Assembly (NCBI RefSeq): GCF_943734655.1
Contig: NC_071354.1
Coordinates: 156,509,142-156,573,141 of the forward strand
Length of the DNA: 64,000 bases
Direction of reading: 5' to 3'
DNA from: Sabethes cyaneus
Lineage: Eukaryota; Arthropoda; Insecta; Diptera; Culicidae
Shown one piece after another: positions 10,760 to 20,053 of the stretch (the stretch's first letter is position 1; every line of letters begins with the position of its first letter). The position numbers and the translations under genes are program-made. The notes under the pieces were generated by a model. It was not told the origin of the DNA. It was given only the letters and a program-made list of their open reading frames with translations, and ran no database searches.

Positions 10760-10921
10760 TTTGCTCTTTTGACTACAGCGCCTCAGCCAAACAGAATTCG
10801 AAAAAGTGATTTATAGGACAAGTGTAGAGTTACTTATTATCTACAATATTATTGAAGAAAGTATAGTTTAATCTTTTGTATTTATAGCGCTACAAAGCTG
10901 CAATGCCATTGGTAGCAAAAA
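10760..10921. repeat. Interspersed repeat, copy 2 (matches 1-180 inverted)
   Basis: Reverse-complement match to the repeat at the left edge, from TTGCTCTTTTGACTACAG through AATATTRTTGAAGAAAG to CTGCAATGCCATTGGTAGCA. Extra GCTCTTTT words at 10,741-10,770 suggest the terminus is reiterated. Confidence 0.6.
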
Positions 10922-11769
10922 TGGTAGCACACGATTTTTTATTGCTTTCAAATGTTCTAAAAAGTTTTTTAGCATGTTGAAATAAACATTTTCTCTGAAG
11001 ACTGTTTGACGCTAGGACGTATATTTAATGAGTTATAAACTATTTGAGAAAAAAAATTTGCGCTGCTCAATTTTATTTTCAATTTCCGGCAACTTCGCGC
11101 AAACCAACAACTTTCACAGGAAAAAACTAGATTTTGTCTACAAAAAAAATTCGTGAAGAAATCTCGGAAGCACTCTCGGAAAAACTTTTTGAAAAATATG
11201 TTACTTTTACTTTTTCTTGCTTCCGTGCCACCGTATGTTACTCTTTGATAAAATGTTTTGTAACTTATTAAATATTCATTATTCATCATATTTTTCTTCA
11301 TCATTCTTGAAAAACAGTCTTCACAGAAAATGTGTATTTTAGTATACTGAATAACTTTGTAGAACAATGAAAACAATAAAAAAAATCGCGTGCAAAGATA
11401 TTGAACAAAATTGATTTTTAGATGCTCTTTTTAAACACATCGTTATTTTTCGCAACCAGTAAAGATAGATAATTACTACATTCAGCAAAGTTGCTTGTTT
11501 TAGTATATTCTGCAACTTTTTGGAGGAAATTTTTTTTGAAACTATTTAAAAAAACAAAAGTTAGTTTCACTCTAATAGGTAAACTCACGGTCACCCTAAT
11601 ACTGCAGAAAGATGCGCTATAATTTATTAATAACCTTCTGCAAAAACACCACTCTTGAACGTATTTTTTCCCAATTGCTAGTGTCCGCTTTTTGGCGATT
11701 CTGCACCACTGTGCGATGGTCAGTCGTGTTCCAAATCATTTCAGGGCATCACACATTTTGCAACTAGAA
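10922..11769. other. AT-rich non-coding sequence
   Basis: The minus-strand 135-codon frame at 10,969-11,376 is Phe/Lys/Ser-rich, lacks a family motif and reads an A/T-rich tract. I see no gene. TGGTAGCACACGATTTTTTATTG near 10,924 may be an outer part of the neighbouring repeat. Confidence 0.35.
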
Positions 11770-11772
11770 TAA

Positions 11773-12250
11773 AGAGTGTTACGATAAAAATTTGGTCAAA
11801 CAAGAATGCGTGTAAATTAATTAAATTTTTTATTCAAAATATCTAATTATTTTTGTGTTTAAAATTCAATTATTATAAAATACAGAATAAATACTCTACG
11901 CTTAACCGAATCCGATTTGGCAAATTGCTTGCGGTTTGCCTTAAACTGCTTCATACGTCCAATAATTTTTTTGGATTTTCTTTAGATTCCCTGGATGATA
12001 ACTCAATATCTCTCGATTGAGCGAAGCTCTGACGTACTGGGAGGGTTCTTGTCTTTGCACGCTGTTGGTGGCATACTACTCCCCGACCTCTGTTAAGTAA
12101 TGGCAGAATGTCAAGTCCGGCTGAAACAGCACGGAACAATCGAGTTGCTGCAGGCCAAGCAGCAGTCATTTTTTCAGACACTGGTTCACGTCAATTTCCT
12201 GTTTGACGGTCTAGACAGCAATGTAAATGTAGCATTTCAAGTCAAAGACA
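11773..12250 (-). pseudogene. Tc1/mariner transposase C-terminal part with one terminal repeat
   Basis: The terminal repeat AGAGTGTTACGATAAAAATTTGGTCAAACAAGAATGCGTG starts at 11,776 (described, not a gene product) and matches both ends of the element at 47,150-48,050. On the minus strand, across a frameshift, the transposase reads D-L-T-F-C-H-Y (second catalytic Asp), W-Y-A-T-N-S-V in degraded form, then N-P-P-S-T-S-E-L-R-S-I-E-R-Y (catalytic Glu, about 12,010-12,050), then K-K-I-I-G-R-M. A stop replaces Trp after the Glu motif. The N-terminal half is absent. Confidence 0.72.
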
Positions 12251-12296
12251 CAGAACACACACTTCTACCAGCCGAGAGCCGGAGTAGCTCTTGACG

Positions 12297-13195
12297 TTTC
12301 GAGAATTCCTCTCCACTGTACTCGGTCCTGGGCTACTCGTCGCCAATTCGTTAGGCGTCTCGACACACGCAAGTCGGCTTCAACCTGGTCGAGCCATTTA
12401 GCGTTTAGCAGGGCCCGCCCAGTAAACCATTTGGTTTGTATATCTCGATTGCAACTGAGGTATACGAAATCATATCTGAAAGAAAAAGTTATATTTCACG
12501 CCACATAAGAACATATATGTACCAAAGTGGAGGCGATATACGTGCGAAAATTTTGTCAACTATTTGTAATTCTATTTTGCGCAGTTTTTATAACACGCTA
12601 CTAAATACTCCTGAATATATGATATAGATATAATCAAATATTGCAATTGTCTATCCTGCTTTATAATTCACAGTCATGAATTGTATATGAAGACACGCAC
12701 GACTACAAAACAATATCACTTCGATTTGACATACTCTAATCATTATACAATTCCAATGTGAAATTGACATGAACACGATTTAATGTGAACTTTCTATTAC
12801 GATTTTGTGTTATCTGGGCGTCTATTACGGGTGCCGGTGGGGATCTTGAAAAGAACGAATTTCACTGCACAGTCGTCCGGCAACCTTGTGACGTGGCCGG
12901 CCTATCGCAGTCTCCCAACATTGGCCAGGTGTACGATGGGTATCTCTCCAAGTAGTGCCGGACACTCGTGGTTCATACGCCTACGCCACACTCCGCTATC
13001 TGTTTGTACTCCGCCAAAAATAGTCCGCAACAGCTTTTGTTCTAATACGGCAAATGCACGTATGTCTTTCGTAAGCAGAGTTACTGTCTCAAGTCCGTAG
13101 AGGACTACCGGTCTCATTAGTATGCTTCTTATCGAAATGTCTTGCGGAAATAAAAGTAGGCTCGACTTCCAGCTTGAGTGCGTCGTTCCAAAGCC
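12297..13195 (-). pseudogene. LINE family A C-terminal fragment, split by a MITE
   Basis: From 13,195 down to 12,819 the minus strand encodes R-P-V-V-L-Y-G-L-E-T-V-T-L-L-T-K, R-T-I-F-G-G-V-Q, W-R-R-R-M-N-H-E and a R-L-R-W-A-G-H-V-like end. Bases 12,297-12,417 continue it, matching 705-815 of the copy at the left edge (TGTACTCGG..., CTCGACACACGYAAGTCG, CCTGGTCGAGC). The two parts are separated by the 401-bp element at 12,418-12,818, so the LINE is older than that insertion. Confidence 0.72.
12418..12818. mobile_element. MITE with CCCAG..CTGGG ends inserted in a LINE
   Basis: The left end CCCAGTAAACCA and the right end TGTTATCTGGG are inverted. The dinucleotide CG flanks both sides, suggesting a 2-bp target duplication. 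The interior is AT-rich and holds GGAGGCGATATACGTG near 12,530, a core also present as GGAGGCGTGATTACGTG in the MITE at 36,241-36,613. The boundaries are supported independently because the LINE reading resumes on each side. Confidence 0.65.
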
Positions 13196-13296
13196 AAAGA
13201 CACAGATAGGATACAAAACCGGCAAATTTGGATAATTTCATGTGTTTGAAAATGTTAGCCATTTTTCCGCTTCCGGTTGCAGTATAAAACTTTTGC

Positions 13297-13602
13297 CACA
13301 GACTAACAGACGTAAACGTGAAGTTTCATTCCATCGTCAATAAAAACGATTATTTCAAATTTTCGCTTAAGCCAAGACTCAAACAACAGTCGCTGCGTGA
13401 AAACGTCGCTCGTCTGCGCTGGCGCTGTTGTCAGATAATATTCAAGTAGATTTATAGCATTGCTAAATTTATAGCAACCTACTCTGGCGTAGCGCGAAGA
13501 CTGCATCAGGTGATGCTAGTGTTTTTTCTAAGTTTTAGGGTTGTCATTAAAACGATGTTTTGTTTGAAAATTTGTTCGAGGTGCTACGTCTGTTAGTCTG
13601 TG
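13297..13602. mobile_element. CACAGACTAAC MITE, copy 1, 7-bp target duplication
   Basis: Begins CACAGACTAACAGACGTAA and ends in the inverse (ACGTCTGTTAGTCTGTG). Both sides carry CTTTTGC (13,290-13,296 and 13,603-13,609). The interior contains CGCTGGCGCTGTTGTCAGATAAT and GCGTAGCGCGAAGACT. Homologous copies lie at 17,171-17,447 and, inverted, at 23,119-23,391. It has no transposase. The 7-bp duplication is compatible with P-like or another cut-and-paste superfamily. Confidence 0.85.
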
Positions 13603-13639
13603 CTTTTGCCCACGAAGCTATTTGCAACCTGCATTCGCG

Positions 13640-13810
13640 TAGGCTTCGTCGTCCGCACAGCTTCCGGAATCGCATTTTTTGGATGATAACTCAATATCTC
13701 TTGATTGAGCGAAGCTCTGGCGTACTGGGAGGGTTCTTGTCTTTGCACGCTATTGGTGGCATATTACTCCCCGACCTCTGATATTCTGCCATTATCCGGC
13801 TTGGCACAAC
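13640..13810 (-). pseudogene. Tc1/mariner transposase fragment around the catalytic Glu
   Basis: Minus-strand match (over about 110 bp) to 11,980-12,095, reading P-P-I-A-C-K-D-K-N-P-P-S-T-P-E-L-R-S-I and then a stop near the R-Y-W site. The catalytic Glu is Lys here (S-I-K-R-Y), so it is inactivated. It sits just right of the MITE at 13,297-13,602. Confidence 0.65.
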
Positions 13811-13839
13811 CCATTTGGAGAGGATGCAGTTCCACTTAA

Positions 13840-14045
13840 AAACGCTGACCGCTCTTTAATCGTCGTTAGCCCGCCCAGCTAGTTTCGAAGTTTCGAAGAA
13901 GGGTCTAAAGACGGTTATACCCAAGGCTTTGATTGACCAGCTGGGCTATAACACCTGCCAACTTTGAGAATTCGAAAGTGAAACCACAGAACATTTGCTC
14001 TGCCAGAGCAGTACACTAACATAACGCAAATTAAGGGCCTTCGGT
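13840..14045 (+). pseudogene. LINE C-terminal zinc-knuckle-like fragment
   Basis: The plus strand reads C-Q-x-x-E-F-E-S-E-T-T-E-H-L-L-C-Q-S-S-T-L-T with a frameshift. Cys-x2-Cys...T-T-E-H-L-L-C resembles the C-terminal C-x2-C-x-H-x4-C segment after the RT domain of jockey- or R1-like LINEs. Short and weak; the clade is uncertain. Confidence 0.4.
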
Positions 14046-14990
14046 AATGGCAATAAACGTTGCTGTTAAATTCAGCATCATTTCAAAATATATGCATGCT
14101 TCCTCTTAAATATCACTATCAGTCTTTTTTGCGCCTAGCAGTGATTAATTATGCTTGAATCAAATCGGCATTCAAATCAACCAAAAACAAGCGGTAAGTG
14201 AACTATACCGAAAAATAATAAATTGACGATATAATTACAGATCATGCTCGTCTGGTTTAGAGCTTGCCGAAAATACATGACAGAGTAATTATCTCTAGAA
14301 GCGATGCAATATTATGCTTTTTTCATAATGTGAAAATGCGTAATATAATGTTAACCTGACAGTTGCCAACAAAATCTCCTCCCCCTCATTTGGCTTAACC
14401 CAAATAATTTCCCCTTTACCTATTACATTTTGCTGCCACATTTTTTCCAGTGTAGAGAGAGACGGTTTTTTTGCCTATGACGCTCATTATTGTACGACAC
14501 AGATTGCACTGTGCCAAGTTTGTGTGTATGCGGCAGTCACTCCTATGAACATCATCGTCACCGTTACTGACGGTTGGCCGCATTGGGATGACGAACTATC
14601 ACAATGACTATGCTGCACACTGCCGTTGATTGCGATGATAATGATCAAGATGAACGGAAGTCGACCGAAAGAACCGGAACGAGAAACTCTTCCGACAAGT
14701 TTTCCCTGAAGGCGCGGCGCGAGAACTTGAATTTATTTGCACCAATAAGCACGCAGAATGAACGTTGCAATCATTGGCACCGGCACATTTTGCCAGAGGT
14801 AAAATGACTCGTTTCAAACCTTTCTGGGAAGTACAGTGTCGTGACCGACATAATAATATTTTATCAGATAAAAAGTTCAGTTGTACATTGATTTATTTAG
14901 TATTTCTACCTGTTAAATCGCTAAATATGATAAACATTATCGATTGTTATATGTTCGTTTTGTCAGCGTTTGTCATTTAGAAATCATTCG
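14046..14990. other. Intergenic sequence downstream of lipase 1
   Basis: No repeat or second gene recognised. Short plus and minus frames at 14,604-14,980 carry no family motifs. On the minus strand AATAAA at 14,892-14,897 lies about 100 nt past the lipase stop and is the likely poly-A signal. Confidence 0.45.
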
Positions 14991-14996
14991 TCTATT

Positions 14997-16115
14997 TCAA
15001 CTCAGCAGCACGGTGTACGGTGAAAAAGCTGATGTTCTCAAATAGAAATTCCCCGATGCCTGATTACTGTACACTCCTAGCAAATTGGCTTCATTAGAAT
15101 TGCAAAACACCAGTAGATACAGCGGCCAATTGATACACCGTCGTGCTCGGTATACATTTTTCGGATTTAACGACAACCGAAAAAGTGTGGTCGCATGCAA
15201 ATGACTGCACATTATCTGGTCCGCAAATTCAGCATCGCTCGTCACAGGAAGCGCACAATTCGTTTGCGGTGAGTATCCGCCGTTCGGATAAAAATTCTCG
15301 TGACCTTCTCCGGAGCCCACTCCAATCATGTATCTCGAGGTAATAACCATCTGCACGAACTTTGCATCGGTGTGATCCAATCGATACTGCAGTCCTCGAT
15401 CCCGAGGAAAAGTGAAGCACGGTCCAGCCGGATCCAACCCGTAGATTTTTGCAATTTTTCCCCTAAAATTCCTTCCTACCTGGCCACAGATTTGCGCTCC
15501 CATGCTGTGGCCAACCATAGTTATCTTATCTAGAGGAATTCCTGTTGTAACCAAGAACTCTACGAACTTCGTTAGAAATTCCGACACTAACAATGTATGA
15601 TTGACAGCCACCTGATAATAGTTGTAGCGAGCTAGGCGAGACCAGTTTACAGTACATACATTTGTATCCGAATATTTCATAATATCCTGTACAGTGAACT
15701 GCACCCACAAGCGCGTGGCGTTGTCCAACCAACCGTGAATTACAAACGTCATCGGTTTATTTACGTCGATCTTCATCATTATCTCGGAATCATTCAGAAA
15801 CGTTTGCGTCAGTTTCGTTGAATTTCTAGTAAAAACAACAAAAGCTAAATATAATTCTACAAACACAACTTTTTGTACGAACCGATTTCCGCACCAGAAG
15901 GTAACTTCTTCCTCCATCGGATTCGTCACGGGCCCTTTCAGCAGGGTTGCGATGTCATTCTTCAGTGCCCCAAATACGGCATCCATCGAGGCAGCCAAAT
16001 GGTAATCCGAACTGGTGTTGAACATATCCAGCAGACCACAACTGATGCCCTCCATTGCGGACAGCGCAGCGGCAATTATCAACGTCAGTGACGATGGCGT
16101 CGGTAACATTTTCAT
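14997..16115 (-). CDS. Secreted lipase / phospholipase A1-like protein, paralogue 1
   Basis: Two exons: 16,115-15,883 and 15,825-14,997, giving 353 residues. The 57-nt intron (15,826-15,882) has no in-frame stop and is a multiple of three, so unspliced sequence also reads as one 372-codon frame. I infer the intron because both paralogues splice exactly here, after C-G-N-R. A hydrophobic signal peptide covers residues 1 to about 25. Motifs (spliced numbering): oxyanion V-I-H-G-W at 106-110, nucleophile G-H-S-M-G with Ser185, Asp209 in G-L-D-P-A-G-P, His286 in C-S-H-L-H. H-E-N-F-Y-P-N-G-G is typical of the pancreatic-lipase superfamily. No C-terminal PLAT domain. Where the other two paralogues have Cys pairs around the short lid, this one has Tyr and Gly (S-R-Y-M-I-G-V-G). 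Predicted secreted esterase acting on acyl lipids; substrate unknown. Confidence 0.9.
   Translation of the reverse strand: MKMLPTPSSLTLIIAAALSAMEGISCGLLDMFNTSSDYHLAASMDAVFGALKNDIATLLKGPVTNPMEEEVTFWCGNRFVQKVVFVELYLAFVVFTRNSTKLTQTFLNDSEIMMKIDVNKPMTFVIHGWLDNATRLWVQFTVQDIMKYSDTNVCTVNWSRLARYNYYQVAVNHTLLVSEFLTKFVEFLVTTGIPLDKITMVGHSMGAQICGQVGRNFRGKIAKIYGLDPAGPCFTFPRDRGLQYRLDHTDAKFVQMVITSRYMIGVGSGEGHENFYPNGGYSPQTNCALPVTSDAEFADQIMCSHLHATTLFRLSLNPKNVYRARRCINWPLYLLVFCNSNEANLLGVYSNQASGNFYLRTSAFSPYTVLLS
15826..15882 (-). other. Intron of lipase 1 (57 nt, in-frame, no stop)
   Basis: GT at 15,882-15,881 and AG at 15,827-15,826 on the minus strand, with a T-rich 3' tract. The donor GTTCGT is weak compared with GTAAGA and GTAAAA in the paralogues. 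Retention would insert 19 residues, mainly hydrophobic, before N-S-T-K-L. Confidence 0.75.
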
Positions 16116-16124
16116 TAGCGGGAT

Positions 16125-16175
16125 GCCTCAACGAAACTAATGCGTTTTCCCACAGGTCGTATGTTTATATATGAA
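16125..16175 (-). promoter_or_regulatory. Core promoter of lipase 1 (TATA box and initiator)
   Basis: On the minus strand ATATATAAACAT (16,161-16,173) is followed about 28-32 nt later by GCATTAGTT (about 16,134-16,142), a plausible initiator some 20-25 nt upstream of the ATG. The paralogue at 43.5 kb has a similar CATTAGTTG initiator. Confidence 0.5.
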
Positions 16176-16199
16176 ACTGTGCCTACGCCAAGCGGGCCA

Positions 16200-16646
16200 G
16201 AGCGGGCGTTAGTTTTTGGAGTCTACAATTTCATTGCCACTCCGCATGGTTAGCAGCATCAGCTGTGCCACTATATCTAAACAACAAACCTTGAACTAGT
16301 TTTCCGGAACTTCATTTCAATACGAAACATGGAAAAAAAATGTTGAACTTCTAAAGGCTAAGCTCCTAAGCTACATCGTGTCGCGAAATTCAAGGTATGG
16401 GGAATTTAAACTTCGAGCAATTACCAAGAGATGCAGTACAGAGTAAAGTACGCGGCTGAGACGTTGATAGCCAAAATTGTCTTTCAAATGTTTGGAATCG
16501 TTTCGTATTGTAATACAGTTGGGGTTGCTCCGTAGTGTATGTGCTAGCTATTTTATAAAGAAATTATAAATCTCAATAATATAGACTAACCTCATGTTTT
16601 TAAAAAAGTCAGGCATTAATTAAATTTGTAACACAGTAGTCTTCCC
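16200..16646. other. Upstream region of lipase 1
   Basis: No gene or repeat recognised. It could contain control elements of the minus-strand lipase, but no motif stands out. Confidence 0.35.
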
Positions 16647-16649
16647 AAC

Positions 16650-16875
16650 ATACGGGGGAAACGGTAGAAAAAAGTAATGAAATCAAATGTGTTTATAGTA
16701 TCCATCAGAGTGGGACAACACGTGAGGAAAGAGCGAAAAATTATATAGGTTAGGTCATGGAAGCAACGCTTACTAGCTTCATAGTTCGTTCCTTTTTACC
16801 AGGCCAGGATCCGCGGATTTATCCAAACTACTTTAACAGCCAATTATAACCGGATCCATCTTTTCCCCAAGGCTC
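16650..16875. repeat. GGGGGAAACGGTAGAAnAAAGTAA repeat, partial copy
   Basis: Homologous to the reverse complement of the right half of the TIR element at 46,312-46,693: shared GTAGAAnAAAGTAATGAAA, GTGTTKATAGTRTCC, GGGACAA, GCAACGCTTA and, further on, GGATCCGC...ATAACC. Only about 220 bp are present and the opposite end is not clear. Confidence 0.5.
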
Positions 16876-17002
16876 TGTGATTCTCAGATATTATATAACA
16901 TTTGAGTAATTTTTCTACAGATTTATGAACTTTCTATGGAAATGTTCGTATTTACGGATTTCCTCAAATTTTACGGAAAATTGTTGGAGTTCGTCACCGT
17001 GA

Positions 17003-17103
17003 ATTTTATATATCAATTTTGTTGATTTTTTCGGTGAAAGTAAAAAAAAAGAAAAAAGTTTTACTTTCACCGAAAAAATCAACAAAATTGATATATATTT
17101 TAC
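17003..17103. repeat. Near-perfect palindrome, arms about 43 bp
   Basis: ATATATCAATTTTGTTGATTTTTTCGGTGAAAGTAAAA on the left is inverted without mismatch on the right around a short A/G-rich loop (about 17,045-17,057). The transcript would fold into a long hairpin. Flanks also share a TTTTACGGAAAA word (about 16,970 and 17,098). Confidence 0.7.
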
Positions 17104-17170
17104 GGAAAAGTTGAATTTCAGTTGCAAAAATCACGCTGCTTCCTGTAAATAATATTCCGAAAAGTATAAC

Positions 17171-17447
17171 CACAGACTAACAGATGTAACACTGAAGCCT
17201 CATTCCATCGCCAATAAAAACTATCATTTCAAATTTTCACTTAAGCCAAGACTCAAACTGCACGAGAACACCGCTCGCCTGCGCTGGCGCTGCTGTCAGA
17301 TAATATAGAAGTAAGTTTATAGCGACCTGCTCGGCGTAGCGCGAAGACTACACCAGGTGATGCCAGTGTTTTTACAAGTTTTAGGGGTGTCATTGAAACG
17401 ATAATTTTTAGAAAATTTGTTCGAAGTGTTACGTCTGTTAGTCTGTG
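17171..17447. mobile_element. CACAGACTAAC MITE, copy 2, 7-bp target duplication
   Basis: Ends CACAGACTAACAGATGTAAC and ACGTCTGTTAGTCTGTG. GTATAAC precedes (17,164-17,170) and follows (17,448-17,454) exactly. Same orientation and interior as 13,297-13,602, with small deletions. Confidence 0.88.
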
Positions 17448-17828
17448 GTATAACTATATTTTTCAAGAGCCGATATAAAAGTTTCTAATAGAGTTCTTCT
17501 GAGAGAAACCAGCGAACTATAATGAGTAGTGAATTAAAAAGAAAAGATTTACATTAATGCTGCCACGTTGGACGCATCACTTGCATGTTTCACTTAGATG
17601 GAAAGAATTTTTCACCATTATATGCGTTAGTTGCATGATATTCTTCACTCTCCGGCTTTCGCTCTCTGACCGTAGTATATTCACATTACCAGTAATATTG
17701 ATATTTTTCTAGCTGGAGTACGGAAAAATGCCGAGAAATGTTGGTTTCTATTTCTTCACACATTTTGTCAATTCTCGATATGATTTCTATAGTGCGATTA
17801 AACTTTAAGAGCTTTACTTTTGTCACGC
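17448..17828. other. AT-rich sequence between MITE and palindrome
   Basis: No recognised gene or repeat; short open frames only. Confidence 0.35.
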
Positions 17829-18057
17829 TAATAAGCCTAAAATTAAATAAAAAGAAGAAAACTTATTCTACTATGTATATTTTATTCACGACGTATTTTG
17901 CCTACGACTTGCAGGCTTGCTCAGTGTCTGTTTTCGAACTGAGGAAGCCTGCAAGTCGTAGGCGAAATACGTATCTATCGTGAATAAAATATACATAGTA
18001 GAATTAAATTGGATAAGTTTTCTTCTTTTTATTTAATTTTAGGCTTCGTATTCTACT
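17829..18057. repeat. Palindromic element with hammerhead-core-like word
   Basis: Arms of about 100 bp: AAGCCTAAAATTAAATAAAA on the left returns as its inverse at the right, and the stretches reading TACTATGTATATTTTATTC and GCCTACGACTTGCAGGCTT pair with their inverses, with a small insertion in the right arm. The loop lies near 17,925-17,940. On the plus strand 17,939-17,972 reads CTGAGGAA, a GCCT...AGGC stem with a 9-nt loop, then GAAATACGT. No frame of note. Confidence 0.7.
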
Positions 18058-18169
18058 AAGACGCTCCAAAAACTTCAGTCAAGCTAATAAGGTTCATAAA
18101 TACGTAGATGGAATCCTTATGCTGCTAATCAAAACCGGTTGAACTTTTAAGCCTTCAGAAAACAAAAAA

Positions 18170-18370
18170 AGGCAATGTAAAGATGGCTATAATACGAATA
18201 GACAATAAAGAGACAGCGAAGAAAATGACGACCTAAAGACAGCAAAAAAATGCGACAAAAAATGACAACAATAGAGGTCCAAACGACGAACAGACATCAG
18301 AACGTTGAAAAAATGGTAAAAAGATCACGAAAAGGCGACAAAAATACGACAAATACGAAGAAAGCAAAGC
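18170..18370. repeat. Degenerate GACAAAAA/GACGAAAA array
   Basis: Short purine-rich words such as GACAGCGAAGAAAATGACG, GCGACAAAAAATGACAAC and GGCGACAAAAATACGAC recur with no fixed period. It resembles the array at 19,545-19,830 and, on the other strand, the pyrimidine array at 44,550-45,640. Confidence 0.5.
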
Positions 18371-18489
18371 ATGGGTGTATGCTGTAAGGAGGAGGTTTAG
18401 ACGTTTTATTTAATGCTAGGACATATTGCCATATTCTAGTATTTTTTAGCTCGTAAACAAAAATTCTTGTAGCAAAACATAATATATTT

Positions 18490-18640
18490 ATATCACTAAA
18501 ACAACTAGTTTTCAAAAATTGCAGAATTTCGATGGCATATTAATATGCACGATAAAATTTAATACGCATATGCTGCCCAACTACGGAGACTGCTGGAAAT
18601 TTATTAATTACTCTCTGGGACAGTAAAACCTTAGCTTTTC
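18490..18640. repeat. Interspersed repeat, copy 2 (matches 9,550-9,720 inverted)
   Basis: See the copy at 9.6 kb: ACAAGTGGTTTTCAAA-like start, CGATGGCATATTAATATGCACGATAAAATTTAATACG and CTACGGAGACTGCTGGAAA. No frame. Confidence 0.5.
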
Positions 18641-18935
18641 TGCTCACAGACTTATTTTCAAGCTTTTGTTTTGTTAAATTTATAGCGCTAGCTGTCAAGC
18701 AGCGAAAATCACAATCGGGTTTATTGCTGCTTTCTGCAGAGCATGATAAGACTACTTAAACTTATAGCCTGATTCTTAAAGAAGTTGTAAAAACCTTTTG
18801 GTATAACTAAAAACCCTTGGTCAGAAGGTAGTTTTATAGTGGTCATCAGAAACTTCCGATGAAGCTCATAGTTTTACTAGCGATTCTTTGAAATTAGTCA
18901 TGAAAACCACTAAAGAAACGTAATAAAACTTAGAA
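18641..18935. other. Non-coding sequence
   Basis: No gene, tandem repeat or inverted repeat was recognised. Confidence 0.35.
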
Positions 18936-18939
18936 TTGG

Positions 18940-19160
18940 TACTTGGGAATGTACAAAACCCTTATAAGACCAATAATTGCATATGAACTTGAAGCTATGA
19001 TGCTGCTCACGGAAGACAAGCGCCCAGCGGAAGGTGCTGCGAACGATATTTGGCGGAGTACAAACGGAAAGCGAAGAGCGGCGAAGACGTATGAGCTTGG
19101 AGCTACAGGCACTACATGAAGAGATTCTTATCGTACATCTTTTTCGAAAATCGGCAGGTT
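18940..19160 (+). pseudogene. LINE family A C-terminal fragment
   Basis: Plus strand: M-Y-K-T-L-I-R-P-I-I-A-Y-E, M-M-L-L-T-E-D-K-R and, after frameshifts, the G-G-V-Q-T-E-S and I-L-I-V-H-L-F-like C-terminal block. These align with 1,019-1,100 and 791-960 of the copy at the left edge. The minus-strand frame at 18,930-19,112 is its shadow. Confidence 0.65.
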
Positions 19161-19319
19161 ACGGTCGTTGAACTGTTTTTCATACAGTTTTCGTTCTACT
19201 TTTTGTCACCTGCCTCTGTGTACAATTAGTGCTGCATTTTTGAGATAAGCAGTGACGTTTGGAGATAATGAGGTAAAGGATCGTTTTCGAAAATACTTCT
19301 ATTGGTTGTTTCAATATAG

Positions 19320-19440
19320 GTGCCATCGAAATTTCAAATATGGTCTGTTTTTGATTACTATTTTTATCTGTTGGTCAATTTTCGGCCACTATTTCTATCT
19401 GTTTGGTCACTTTTAGTCACTATTTCTGTTCATTTAGTCA
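19320..19440. repeat. Degenerate TTAGTCACTATTTCTRTT repeat
   Basis: About five imperfect units of a roughly 20-bp word (TGGTCAATTTTCGGCCACTATTTCTATCTG and variants). Small minisatellite-like array. Confidence 0.5.
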
Positions 19441-19544
19441 CTAAAATCCTATATTGCCTCTTCGGCTTTCAGCCCTGTTATTAAAGTTAGGTAGGTTTAA
19501 GTATGGCAGATTTCTTTTGGTAAACCGCTCCTTCTGGCTACACC

Positions 19545-19830
19545 CCTGCAGCAAAGAGAGGACAAAAACAGGCGAAATGACGTGGAAAACACAAAATAAA
19601 ATTGACGAAGACACAACAAAAGAAAGAGTTACGAAAAAAATATAACGTAAGATGGCGAAAAGACGTCGTAAAGATGACAAAAAAGTGATAACATGCAGGC
19701 GAAAAACCAATGAAAATAAGCCATCAAACGACAAAGATACAATGAACAGACGCAAGAAATGCCAAAGGAGTGTCAAAAAAGACAAAAAACCGACGAAAAG
19801 ACCACAAAAAATGCATAATTGGCTACGTGA
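19545..19830. repeat. Degenerate A/G-rich array
   Basis: Iterations of GACAAAAA, GGCGAAAA and GACGAAAAGACC without strict period. Open frames here (plus 19,652-19,888, minus 19,441-19,785) are Lys/Arg-rich or Phe/Ser/Leu-rich products of the array and are not genes. Confidence 0.55.
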
Positions 19831-19890
19831 GAGAAAGGGAAGCTCGCAGGGAGGGAGCCAACAGTGGGGACGAGCAACGTGGGTATGAAT

Positions 19891-20053
19891 TACAGAGACT
19901 ATAGGTTACAGAGGCGACGAGGCACTCAAAATCCGCTAAATTTTGAATCAAAACGGAGAGTACCATCACAAATAAAGGTAACTCTCCGTTTTGATTTAAA
20001 ATTTAGCGAATTTTGAGTGCCTCATCGCCTCTGTAACCTATAATCTCTATAGG
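19891..20053. repeat. Palindrome with about 65-bp arms
   Basis: ACAGAGACTATAGGTTACAGAGGCGA...GCACTCAAAATYCGCTAAATTTT...AACGGAGAGT is inverted across a loop at about 19,959-19,975, with only a few mismatches between arms. It directly precedes the Helentron-like sequence and may be its terminal hairpin or a separate foldback. Confidence 0.65.

Noticed and set aside
11951..12181. 76-codon minus frame with Arg-rich sequence
   Set aside because: Off-frame reading of the mariner transposase; the frame with N-P-P-S-T-S-E-L-R is the meaningful one.
16914..17127. 70-codon minus frame
   Set aside because: Reads through a palindrome and A/T runs; no motif.
19652..19888. Lys/Arg-rich 78-codon plus frame resembling a nuclear protein
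   Set aside because: Product of the degenerate GACAAAAA array.
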